NCBI GenBank assembly: GCA_002358895.1
Contig: DEPR01000006.1
Coordinates: forward strand, 2,201 to 14,524
Source: Ruminococcus sp. UBA3387
GTDB taxonomy: Bacteria; Bacillota; Clostridia; Oscillospirales; Ruminococcaceae
DNA: 12,324 bases
Direction of reading: 5' to 3'
Part shown: positions 4,963-11,973 of the stretch, piece by piece
Layout: each line of letters opens with the position of its first letter
Position numbering within the stretch: position 1 is the first letter of the stretch
Notes under the pieces: model-generated
Told to the model about the DNA's origin: nothing
What the model saw: the letters and a program-made list of their open reading frames with translations, nothing else
Databases searched by the model: none
Position numbers and translations under genes: made by a program

Positions 4963-7833
4963 TTATGGGATAAGTCTGTTGATATCTCTTGGGAACATTG
5001 AAGTTTCACGGATATTGTTAATTCGCAAAATCTTCATAAGAAGTCTTTCAAGACCGATTCCCAGACCACCGTGTGGTGGCAGACCATATTTATGAGCTTC
5101 AAGATAACTCTTGAAGTCCTCAGGGTCAAGACCCTGTTTAATCATTTTATCAACCTGCTCATCATAGTTATGAATACGCTGGCCACCTGAAGTAATTTCC
5201 AGTCCTCTGAACAACAGGTCGAACTTATATGCTTCTCTTGGGTCTTCCTTGGAGTTCATTGCATAGAAAGGAGGTTTTGATGATGGGAAGTGTGTAACAA
5301 AGATAAATTCGCTGTTATACTTCTCCTTAGCATATTCACAGAGCTTAACTTCATCTTCAGGGTCAAGGTCAAACTTCTTTCCTGCACCTTCTCCACCTCT
5401 GAGAAGCTCGATAGCATCACAGAACTTAATTGAAGGAATTTCGTTAATCTCAGGAATATCTGCATTGAGAATCCTGATTTCGTTCTGATAGTTCTTTCTG
5501 ATATACTCCATAATATGCTTGAGCATTGCTGTTTCCATAGCCATTACGTCATACATACTATCAATATAGCCCATTTCAAAATCAAGTCCGATATACTCAT
5601 TGATATGACGTGATGTTGCGTGCTTTTCTGCACGATAAACAGGAGCAATCTCATATACTCTGTCAAAGAAGGCAACTGCAGCCTGCTTATAGAACTGTGG
5701 AGACTGATTGAGAAACGCATTTTTCTGGAAGTAATCCAGACGGAAGATATTTGCACCACCCTCAGCACCCTGAGCTACAATCTTTGGTGTATGGATTTCT
5801 GTAAAGTTATTAGCTCTCATAAACTCGTGCATTCCGTGAACGATACCTTCCTGGAGCTTGAATACTGCTCTTTCATAAGGATTACGGAGTGCAACAGTTC
5901 TGTTATCAAGATTTGCTTCGATTGAGCAGTTAAGCTTACCTTGTGAAATCTTCAAAGGATACTCTGCTGCAGGCTTTGAGATAACCTTGATTGATGAAAG
6001 TACAACTTCAATACCATTAAAGTCCTTTTCATTCTTGTTTACAGTACCCTTGACCCAGACAAAATAACCTTCTTTAAGTCCGTCTATACTGTCGGCACAA
6101 GCATCAGAGCTATAAACTGTCTGGATAACATTAAAGGCTGTTCTCACAAGCACAAATGAGATATTTCCAAGCTTTTTAACTCTATGAACACAGCCCTCAA
6201 ACTCGATTTCATTACCGATATTTGCAACTGCATTTTCAAGTGAAAATTCCTTCTTCAGGCTGTCTGTGCCAACCATAAGCATTTTGCCGTCAGCCTTTGG
6301 CTTATACGAATTATCATTCTTATACTCTGTAAGCTTGGACTGGAATTCTTCTGTCTTTTCCTTAACTGTTTCAGTCTTGGTTTCAACAACCTCATCAGCC
6401 AGAGCTTTAAGTTTAGCTTCAAGTGCTTCTTTTATAACCTTTGGAGTTGCAGCACCCTTGAGAGCCTTTGTACACTGACCCATAAGGAAGCCGAACACCT
6501 TTGTTTCGCCGTTCTTGTACTGCTCTGTCTGTGCAGAATTTGCAGAAAGGATTTCATCAATAACGCTGTTTACCTTATCTGTATCAATGATAATAAGCAT
6601 ACCGTTATTCTTAGCGATATCCTCAGGCTTGCCACCCTTTTCAACCATTTCTCTGAAGATTGCCTTAGCGTCATTCTTTGAAACCTTTTCGGTATCAGCC
6701 ATTTCAACCAGCTTAGCAAAGTCCTCAGCAGTAAAGCTGATATTTTCCACATCAATTTCGCCAAGATTAATTCTTCTCATAAACTCAGTAAGAATAAATG
6801 AGGAAACGCTCTTAGGGTTATTATAAACAGCTACAGCCTCATTGAAGAAGTCTGAAATAATCTTTGAATTAACAATAATTTCAGCATCTTTTCTTGAAAG
6901 CTTATATTCATTTACATATCTGTTTACTCTTGAGTTAGGCAATTCAGGCAATTTAGCCTTGATTTCATCCAGCATTTCATCTGTAAAGTTGACCTGGAGA
7001 ATATCAGGCTCCGGGAAATAGCGATAGTCGTGTGCATTTTCCTTAGAACGCATTGACTTTGTTGTATCACGGTTAGCGTCATAACGTCTTGTTTCCTGGA
7101 CTACACGCTTTCCTGCATCAAGGAGCAAAGCCTGACGTCTTTCCTCATACTTGATAGCTCTTCCAACCGACTTGATTGAGTTGATATTCTTAATCTCTGC
7201 ACGGGTACCGAATTCCTTAGCATCAGGCTTCATAAGTGAGATATTTACGTCGCATCTCAATGAACCCTGTTCCATTTTACAGTCGCATACTCCTGCGTAC
7301 TGCAAAAGCAATGAAATCTGCTCAACAAAAGCCATAGCTTCTTCAGCTGAATTGATATCAGGCTCCGTTACGATTTCGATAAGCGGAATACCACATCTGT
7401 TATAGTCAGCAAGTGAAACGCCGTTAAAGTCATCGTGGACAAGCTTTCCTGCGTCTTCTTCAAGGTGAATTCTGTTAATTCTGATGTTCTTCTTTACTCC
7501 GTCAACCTCGATAGGCACAAGTCCGTCGATACACAATGGTCTTTCCAGCTGTGAAATCTGATATGCCTTTGGAAGGTCAGGATAAAAATAGTTCTTTCTG
7601 TCAAACACAGAGAACTTATTGATGTTACAATTCAAAGCAAAACCTGCTTTTACTGCATACTCAACTGCTGTCTGATTAATTACAGGCAGTGTACCCGGAA
7701 GTGCCATACATACAGGACAACATCTTGTATTAGGGTCTCCACCGAATTCAGCGTTACAGGTACAGAATACTTTTGATTGTGTCAACAGCTCTGCGTGGAT
7801 TTCAAGACCTATGACGGTTTTATATTTTTCCAT
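4963..7833 (-). CDS. GatB-AspRS fusion: tRNA amidotransferase subunit B joined to archaeal-type aspartyl-tRNA synthetase
   Basis: One uninterrupted 956-codon frame joins two normally separate enzymes. Residues 1-475 are full-length GatB, with GLEIHAEL, zinc-type cysteines (24, 26, 38, 39, 42), FDRKNYFYPDLPKAYQIS, IHLEEDAGK, KENAHDYRYFPEPD, and a helical plus YqeY-like tail to about 475. Residues 476-525 are a Lys/Glu/Thr-rich linker. Residues 525-956 are a complete archaeal/eukaryotic-type AspRS. Its parts are an OB-fold anticodon domain (about 536-620), flipping loop GAEGGANIF, QSPQFYKQ, motif 2 with Arg734 and Glu736, LEITSGGQR, and motif 3 GLGIGLERL with Arg930. No catalytic residue seems missing. 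His550 and Phe605 align, by my recollection, with Trp26 and Lys85 of discriminating archaeal AspRS, suggesting a non-discriminating enzyme. GGAGG 9-10 nt upstream supports the ATG at 7831-7833. It is the last gene of gatC-gatA-gatB.aspS. Inferred role: make Asp-tRNA-Asn and pass it to GatCAB. Confidence 0.95.
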   Translation of the reverse strand: MEKYKTVIGLEIHAELLTQSKVFCTCNAEFGGDPNTRCCPVCMALPGTLPVINQTAVEYAVKAGFALNCNINKFSVFDRKNYFYPDLPKAYQISQLERPLCIDGLVPIEVDGVKKNIRINRIHLEEDAGKLVHDDFNGVSLADYNRCGIPLIEIVTEPDINSAEEAMAFVEQISLLLQYAGVCDCKMEQGSLRCDVNISLMKPDAKEFGTRAEIKNINSIKSVGRAIKYEERRQALLLDAGKRVVQETRRYDANRDTTKSMRSKENAHDYRYFPEPDILQVNFTDEMLDEIKAKLPELPNSRVNRYVNEYKLSRKDAEIIVNSKIISDFFNEAVAVYNNPKSVSSFILTEFMRRINLGEIDVENISFTAEDFAKLVEMADTEKVSKNDAKAIFREMVEKGGKPEDIAKNNGMLIIIDTDKVNSVIDEILSANSAQTEQYKNGETKVFGFLMGQCTKALKGAATPKVIKEALEAKLKALADEVVETKTETVKEKTEEFQSKLTEYKNDNSYKPKADGKMLMVGTDSLKKEFSLENAVANIGNEIEFEGCVHRVKKLGNISFVLVRTAFNVIQTVYSSDACADSIDGLKEGYFVWVKGTVNKNEKDFNGIEVVLSSIKVISKPAAEYPLKISQGKLNCSIEANLDNRTVALRNPYERAVFKLQEGIVHGMHEFMRANNFTEIHTPKIVAQGAEGGANIFRLDYFQKNAFLNQSPQFYKQAAVAFFDRVYEIAPVYRAEKHATSRHINEYIGLDFEMGYIDSMYDVMAMETAMLKHIMEYIRKNYQNEIRILNADIPEINEIPSIKFCDAIELLRGGEGAGKKFDLDPEDEVKLCEYAKEKYNSEFIFVTHFPSSKPPFYAMNSKEDPREAYKFDLLFRGLEITSGGQRIHNYDEQVDKMIKQGLDPEDFKSYLEAHKYGLPPHGGLGIGLERLLMKILRINNIRETSMFPRDINRLIP

Positions 7834-7850
7834 TTGTCTTTACCTCCCCT

Positions 7851-9308
7851 TTAAAGCTTTGGTGCAACAGGTTTGAAGCCTTGCTCATAAGCATCTGCAA
7901 CCTGAAGAATTGTTGCTTCATCAAATTTCTTACCAATAATGGACATACCGATTGGCATTCCGTTTTTATCATATCCACAAGGTGTGGACAAAGCAGGAAG
8001 CCCTGCGATATTTACTGTTACGGTACAGATATCAGCCTGATACATCTGTACAGGGTCTTCTATCTGGTCAGGACGATATGCTACTGTTGGTGTTGTTGGT
8101 GTAAGCACCAGATCGCATTTCTCAAATATATCGTTATACTCCTGACGGATAAGCTGTCTTAACGCCATTGCCTTGCCATAATAAGCGTCATAATAGCCAC
8201 TTGAAAGAGCATAGTTACCCAGAAGAATTCTTCTCTTTACCTCATCGCCGAAGCCTTCTGAACGGGACTTGATAACAAGCTGTTCATAGCTTTCTGCGTC
8301 TTTTGTTCTATGGCCGTATTTGATACCGTCATATCTTGCAAGGTTTGAAGTAGCTTCTGCACAAGCAAGGAGATAGTATGCAGGAACAGCATATTTGAGT
8401 GATGGCATATTACACTCAACAATCTCGGCACCCATTGCTTTATACTCATCGGCTGCTTTTAACACAGCTTCTCTGATTTCGTCACTGATACCCTCAGCAA
8501 AGAACTCAGCAGGAAGTGCAATTTTCATTCCCTTGACTGATTGTCCGATTTTTGCTGTGAAGTCAGGCACGTTTTCGTGTGAGCTTGTACCGTCGTGTGG
8601 GTCATATCCACAGATAGCATTAAGGATAATACCACAGTCGTGGCTGTCTTTTGCGATTGGTCCGATCTGGTCAAGAGATGACGCAAATGCCACAAGACCA
8701 TAACGTGAAACACGGCTATAAGTCGGCTTGATACCAGTTACACCACAGAAAGCAGAAGGCTGTCTGATTGAACCACCTGTATCAGAACCAAGTGCGGCAA
8801 CGCACATATCTGCCGAAACAGCTGCAGCTGAACCACCTGATGAACCACCTGGCACGCACTCAGTATTATATGGATTTTTTGTTTTAGCGAAAGCTGAAGT
8901 CTGAGTTGAGCCACCCATAGCAAACTCGTCCATAGATGTTTTACCCAGCATTACAATATTCTGTGCATTAAGCTTTTCCATAACGGTTGCATTATATGGC
9001 GGAACAAAGTTCTCAAGCACTTTTGACGCACAGGTTGTTCTTACCCCTTCGGTACAGATATTATCCTTAATTGCCATAGGAATACCTGTAAGAGGCTTAG
9101 CCTCCCCGTTATCAATAACCTTCTGAGCTTCATCAGCCTGTTTCAAAGCCAGCTCATCTGTTACTGTAATATAGCTCTGAATTTTATCATTCAGCTTATT
9201 TATTCTTTCAACATATTCAGTTGCAAGCTCTTTTGCAGAAATTTCCTTACTGTCAAGAGCCTTTCGCATATCACGGATTTTCATTGATGTTACGTCCACT
9301 GTTCTCAC
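7851..9308 (-). CDS. gatA: Asp-tRNA(Asn)/Glu-tRNA(Gln) amidotransferase subunit A
   Basis: GatA is the glutaminase subunit of GatCAB. It releases ammonia from glutamine and channels it to GatB for amidation of Asp-tRNA-Asn or Glu-tRNA-Gln. The 485-residue length is standard. The amidase-signature triad is complete: Lys81 in GIPMAIKDN, Ser156 in PGGSSGGSAAAV, and Ser180 in GSDTGGSIRQPS. These match Lys79, Ser154 and Ser178 of the Staphylococcus enzyme by family alignment. The start is somewhat uncertain. The GTG at 9306-9308 lies just after a GGAAGGG stretch, and an in-frame GTG and ATG follow at codons 4 and 9. The gene begins 16 nt after gatC and ends 17 nt before the gatB-aspS fusion, so the three are surely co-transcribed. 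Confidence 0.97.
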   Translation of the reverse strand: MRTVDVTSMKIRDMRKALDSKEISAKELATEYVERINKLNDKIQSYITVTDELALKQADEAQKVIDNGEAKPLTGIPMAIKDNICTEGVRTTCASKVLENFVPPYNATVMEKLNAQNIVMLGKTSMDEFAMGGSTQTSAFAKTKNPYNTECVPGGSSGGSAAAVSADMCVAALGSDTGGSIRQPSAFCGVTGIKPTYSRVSRYGLVAFASSLDQIGPIAKDSHDCGIILNAICGYDPHDGTSSHENVPDFTAKIGQSVKGMKIALPAEFFAEGISDEIREAVLKAADEYKAMGAEIVECNMPSLKYAVPAYYLLACAEATSNLARYDGIKYGHRTKDAESYEQLVIKSRSEGFGDEVKRRILLGNYALSSGYYDAYYGKAMALRQLIRQEYNDIFEKCDLVLTPTTPTVAYRPDQIEDPVQMYQADICTVTVNIAGLPALSTPCGYDKNGMPIGMSIIGKKFDEATILQVADAYEQGFKPVAPKL

Positions 9309-9324
9309 TACCCTTCCACTCAGT

Positions 9325-9603
9325 TTATTCTACGACCTTAGGTACTACGAAGCAATTATTTGAATTAACTGCATTCTGTAGTATTTTTTCAGTTTCAAGG
9401 GACTCTTTTGCAACGTCCTCTCTCAAGTCATTGAGATAAACGTCGTGATTATCCTTTAATGCGTCATAGGTAATATCAATTTCCTTTACGGTATCCATAA
9501 GATTAATGATATCAGTCATTTCCTCTGCTTTAGTTTTGAGCTCCTCATCAGAGAACTCAAGCTTTCCTAATTCAGCCAGATATTTTACCATTTCCAGATC
9601 CAT
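9325..9603 (-). CDS. gatC: Asp-tRNA(Asn)/Glu-tRNA(Gln) amidotransferase subunit C
   Basis: GatC is a small, mostly helical subunit that wraps around GatA and stabilises the GatA-GatB interface. This 92-residue copy begins with VKYLAELGKLEFSDEE, the conserved GatC N-terminal helix, and continues through EEMTDIINLMDTVKEID. A loop with LNDLREDV follows (the usual DxxREDxV pattern), then the extended C-terminal NCFVVPKVVE. The length fits the family, about 90-100. GAAAGG lies 11 nt before the ATG at 9601-9603, rather long; an ATG at codon 5 has no better site. It is the first gene of the operon and lies behind the promoter at 9651-9679. Confidence 0.96.
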   Translation of the reverse strand: MDLEMVKYLAELGKLEFSDEELKTKAEEMTDIINLMDTVKEIDITYDALKDNHDVYLNDLREDVAKESLETEKILQNAVNSNNCFVVPKVVE

Positions 9604-9650
9604 ATTTTTACCGACCTTTCTATATAATTTTTCTACTATACCAATTTAAT

Positions 9651-9679
9651 ATTATACTATATTCTGCTCTTTATTGCAA
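9651..9679 (-). promoter_or_regulatory. Predicted sigma-A promoter of gatC-gatA-gatB.aspS
   Basis: TTGCAA (9674-9679) and TATAAT (9651-9656) are separated by 17 nt on the leftward strand. Transcription would begin near 9644, giving a leader of about 40 nt. That is too short for a T-box leader, which often controls Gram-positive aminoacylation genes, so none is present here. Confidence 0.88.
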
Positions 9680-9731
9680 GAACTTTTCATCATTTTTTCT
9701 GAAAATTTTATAATTTCCTCTTAAATCAAGA

Positions 9732-9758
9732 AAATCCACAGACTTATGCTGTGGATTT
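9732..9758 (-). terminator. Predicted terminator of lysA
   Basis: A 10-bp stem (AAATCCACAG with CTGTGGATTT) closes a 7-nt loop. On the leftward strand it is followed by a T-rich tail (TTCTTGATTT), so the U-tract is interrupted. It lies 6 nt after the lysA stop codon and upstream of the gat promoter. Confidence 0.75.
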
Positions 9759-9764
9759 CTTTAA

Positions 9765-11030
9765 TTATTTGTTATATTTATCAAGAATACCTGAAAAATC
9801 GAATGTTCTGAAATAGTCGGCAGGTGTTTCTGCACGTCTGATAAGCTGGGTTGTACCGTCCTCCTTGAGAAGAACTTCTGCTGAACGGAGCTTTCCGTTA
9901 TAGTTATATCCCATTGCAAAGCCGTGTGCACCTGTATCGTGGATTACAAGGATATCGCCTTTTTCGATTTCAGGCAACATTCTGTCGATTGCAAACTTAT
10001 CGTTATTTTCACAAAGTCCGCCTGTTACGTCATACTTATGGTCGCAAGGTGCATCTTCCTTACCAAGCACAGTAATATGGTGATATGAGCCATACATAGC
10101 AGGACGCATAAGGTTACAAGCACAGGCATCAACACCAGCATACTCCTTATAAGTGTGCTTATGGTGGATACACTTTGTTACAACGTGTCCGTATGGTGCA
10201 AGCATATATCTGCCAAGCTCAGTGAAGATAGCAACGTCGCCCATACCTGCAGGTACGAGAATTTCGTCAAATGCTTTATGGACGCCCTCACCGATAGCAA
10301 AGATATCATTCTGTGGCTTATCAGGCTCATAAGCGATACCAACGCCACCTGAGAGATTTATAAACTTAATTTCAACGCCAATTTCGTTCTTCAGCTCTAC
10401 TGCAAGCTCAAAGAGAATTCTTGCAAGCTTCGGATAATAAGCATTTGAAACAGTATTTGATGCAAGGAATGAATGGATACCGAAATACTTGGCACCCTTC
10501 TCTTTCAGGATTCTGAAGCCTTCAAAAAGCTGTTCACGGGTAAAGCCATACTTAGCTTCTCCTGGGTTATCCATAATCTGAGTTTCGATTTCAAAATGTC
10601 CACCGGGATTAAATCTGCAACAGATTGTTTCAGGAATACCACAAAGTTTATCAAGAAACTCTATATGAGTAAAGTCGTCAAGATTTATATATGCACCAAG
10701 CTCTCTTGCTTTAAGCATATCCTCTTCAGGTGTAACATTTGATGAAAACATTATATCACTGCCGTGGAAGCCACAGGCATCGCTCATCATAAGCTCTGTC
10801 AATGATGAACAGTCAACGCCACAGCCTTCCTCCTGCAACACTTTCAAAATATATGGATTAGGAGTAGCTTTTACTGCAAAATACTCCTTAAAGCCTTTAT
10901 TCCAGGAAAATGCTTTCATAAGATTTCTTGCATTTTCTCTTATGCCCTTTTCGTCATAGATATGAAAAGGAGTAGGATACTTTTCAATTATTTCCTCAGC
11001 CTGAGCTTTTGTGATAAATGGTTTTTTCAT
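9765..11030 (-). CDS. lysA: Diaminopimelate decarboxylase-type PLP enzyme
   Basis: This 421-residue fold-type III PLP decarboxylase probably converts meso-diaminopimelate to lysine, the last step of lysine synthesis. PLP would bind Lys54 in EYFAVKATPNP. Other landmarks are GCGVDCSSLTEL, FSSNVTPEED, GIHSFLASNT, the phosphate-binding SGGVGI (228-232), TELGRYMLAPYG, DACACNLMRPAMYGSYHHI, and DVTGGLCENND with Cys340, Glu341 and Asp344 of the active site. It is a divergent LysA-like subgroup: the usual HxGS is IHSFLASN and the usual EPGR is ELGR. I recall the same variants in other anaerobic gut bacteria. Another carboxy-amino-acid substrate cannot be excluded. The start ATG (11028-11030) has AGGA about 10 nt upstream. 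It is monocistronic, with its own promoter and terminator and no lysine riboswitch (leader about 27 nt). Confidence 0.88.
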   Translation of the reverse strand: MKKPFITKAQAEEIIEKYPTPFHIYDEKGIRENARNLMKAFSWNKGFKEYFAVKATPNPYILKVLQEEGCGVDCSSLTELMMSDACGFHGSDIMFSSNVTPEEDMLKARELGAYINLDDFTHIEFLDKLCGIPETICCRFNPGGHFEIETQIMDNPGEAKYGFTREQLFEGFRILKEKGAKYFGIHSFLASNTVSNAYYPKLARILFELAVELKNEIGVEIKFINLSGGVGIAYEPDKPQNDIFAIGEGVHKAFDEILVPAGMGDVAIFTELGRYMLAPYGHVVTKCIHHKHTYKEYAGVDACACNLMRPAMYGSYHHITVLGKEDAPCDHKYDVTGGLCENNDKFAIDRMLPEIEKGDILVIHDTGAHGFAMGYNYNGKLRSAEVLLKEDGTTQLIRRAETPADYFRTFDFSGILDKYNK

Positions 11031-11064
11031 TTTTCGTCAGTCCTTTATATAAAAATACTATTTT

Positions 11065-11093
11065 ATAATATCATTTTTCCTCAATTTCGTCAA
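11065..11093 (-). promoter_or_regulatory. Predicted sigma-A promoter of lysA
   Basis: TTGACG (11088-11093) and TATTAT (11065-11070) are separated by 17 nt on the leftward strand, with TGA directly before the -10 (extended -10). The start near 11058 gives a leader of about 27 nt, too short to hold a lysine riboswitch. The rest of the 11031-11180 interval shows nothing I recognise. Confidence 0.87.
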
Positions 11094-11180
11094 CCAATCG
11101 AAAATATTTTTACATCATTTTAACGGTTTAGCTAATTTTAATAGCCACAGATTTCATCAGATTGTATGAATTTACAAAAC

Positions 11181-11209
11181 AAAAACGCCTGTTACAAAAG
11201 CAACAGGCG
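11181..11209 (-). terminator. Rho-independent terminator after the ferredoxin gene
   Basis: An 8-bp stem (CGCCTGTT with AACAGGCG) with an 8-nt loop is followed leftward by TTTTTGTTTT. A T-run also follows on the + side after two As (11212-11216), so it could act in both directions. It lies 19 nt after the ferredoxin stop codon. Confidence 0.92.
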
Positions 11210-11228
11210 AATTTTTAGTTGTTATGTA

Positions 11229-11399
11229 TTATGCTTCAACAGGAGCATCAACAGGACATGAACCTGCACATGCACCACAGTCAATGCAAGTATCTGCATC
11301 GATAACATATTTGCCATCGCCTTCAGAAATTGCACTTACAGGACAATCTGCTGCACAAGCACCACAGCTGATACATTCATCAGTAATCTTGTATGCCAT
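11229..11399 (-). CDS. 2[4Fe-4S] clostridial-type ferredoxin
   Basis: This 56-residue electron carrier was read directly from the leftward strand. Two cysteine sets, each CxxCxxCxxxCP, bind two [4Fe-4S] clusters: Cys9, 12, 15 and 19 in CISCGACAADCP, and Cys38, 41, 44 and 48 in CIDCGACAGSCP. The length and near-twofold repeat are those of clostridial ferredoxins. A strong AAGGAGG lies 9 nt before the ATG at 11397-11399. It has its own promoter and terminator, so it is probably a highly expressed single gene. It could serve oxidoreductases of anaerobic metabolism. The neighbouring phenylacetate-CoA ligase-type gene often travels with a ferredoxin-dependent 2-oxoacid oxidoreductase, but that enzyme is not seen in this window. 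Confidence 0.97.
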   Translation of the reverse strand: MAYKITDECISCGACAADCPVSAISEGDGKYVIDADTCIDCGACAGSCPVDAPVEA

Positions 11400-11451
11400 A
11401 ACGTCTAACCTCCTTAAATATTCAAAGCAATTAAACTGCCTTTATAATATT

Positions 11452-11479
11452 ATAATAACATATTTTTAAAAAAATGCAA
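11452..11479 (-). promoter_or_regulatory. Predicted promoter of the ferredoxin gene
   Basis: TTGCAT (11474-11479) is followed after 16 nt by TATTAT (11452-11457), preceded by an extended -10 TGT. A TATAAT at 11449-11454, 19 nt from the -35, is an alternative. The leader would be about 45 nt and carries AAGGAGG before the start codon. Confidence 0.7.
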
Positions 11480-11529
11480 GTGTTTTTTGACAATATCACA
11501 AATTTTTCAATAAATTATGACAATTTGTC

Positions 11530-11958
11530 TTACACCAATTCATCTTCACTCAGAAGATTGAAGCCCTTTTTCTCCAGAGCTTTAGTTGCAACATCATTAT
11601 CATTAACTCTCAGAATCAATGAAGCTGTATCGTCCTTTTCGTTAACAAATGCTGCATAGAGATACTCAACGCTTATGCTATCCTCACCGAATGCTTCCAT
11701 TGCATCAGCAAGTCCGCCCGGCTTATCGCTGATTTTAAGTGCAAGCACGTTTGTTACTGTAACCAGGAAGCCTTCATTTTTCAGTACATCAGATGCCTTT
11801 TCAACGTCATTTACGATAAGACGGAGAATACCGAAATCCTTTGTATCTGCTATAGACATAGCTCTGATTGAAATGCCGTTATCACCAAGAAGTCTTGTAA
11901 CTGCTGAAAGTCTGCCTGTTCTGTTTTCTACGAAAACTGATAATTGTCTTACTGTCAT
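11530..11958 (-). CDS. Two-ACT-domain protein next to a phenylacetate-CoA ligase-type gene
   Basis: This 142-residue protein is two tandem ACT domains and nothing else. The first, about residues 3-65, begins VRQLSVFVENRTGRLSAVTRLLGDNGISIRAMS. The second, about 70-138, contains LALKISDKPGGLADAMEAFGEDSISVEYLYA. ACT domains bind small ligands, commonly amino acids, at dimer interfaces and usually act allosterically. Stand-alone double-ACT proteins of this size are often encoded beside paaK-type ligases in anaerobes, as here. The ligand and partner are not established; an aromatic amino acid is plausible from the context. GGAGG lies about 7 nt before the ATG, and the gap to the upstream gene is 15 nt, so the two are co-transcribed. 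Confidence 0.92.
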   Translation of the reverse strand: MTVRQLSVFVENRTGRLSAVTRLLGDNGISIRAMSIADTKDFGILRLIVNDVEKASDVLKNEGFLVTVTNVLALKISDKPGGLADAMEAFGEDSISVEYLYAAFVNEKDDTASLILRVNDNDVATKALEKKGFNLLSEDELV

Positions 11959-11973
11959 AAGATTACCTCCTGA

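Noticed and set aside
4963..6300. A separate aspS gene starting internally near codon 518 of the long gene
   Set aside because: There is no stop codon at the end of the GatB part and no Shine-Dalgarno before the internal ATGs, so a single fused product is the simpler reading.
9604..9660. T-box leader for the gat-aspS operon
   Set aside because: The predicted leader is only about 40 nt, with no T-box sequence and no antiterminator-terminator pair.
11031..11180. Lysine riboswitch upstream of lysA
   Set aside because: The promoter lies about 35-60 nt before the start codon, leaving a leader of about 27 nt, and the sequence further upstream shows no L-box features.
11480..11530. Terminator after the ACT-domain gene
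   Set aside because: There is a short GACAAATTGTC palindrome and an ACAAATT/AATTTGT inverted repeat (11498-11528), but both are AT-rich and lack a following T-tract. I could not support a terminator or a named operator.
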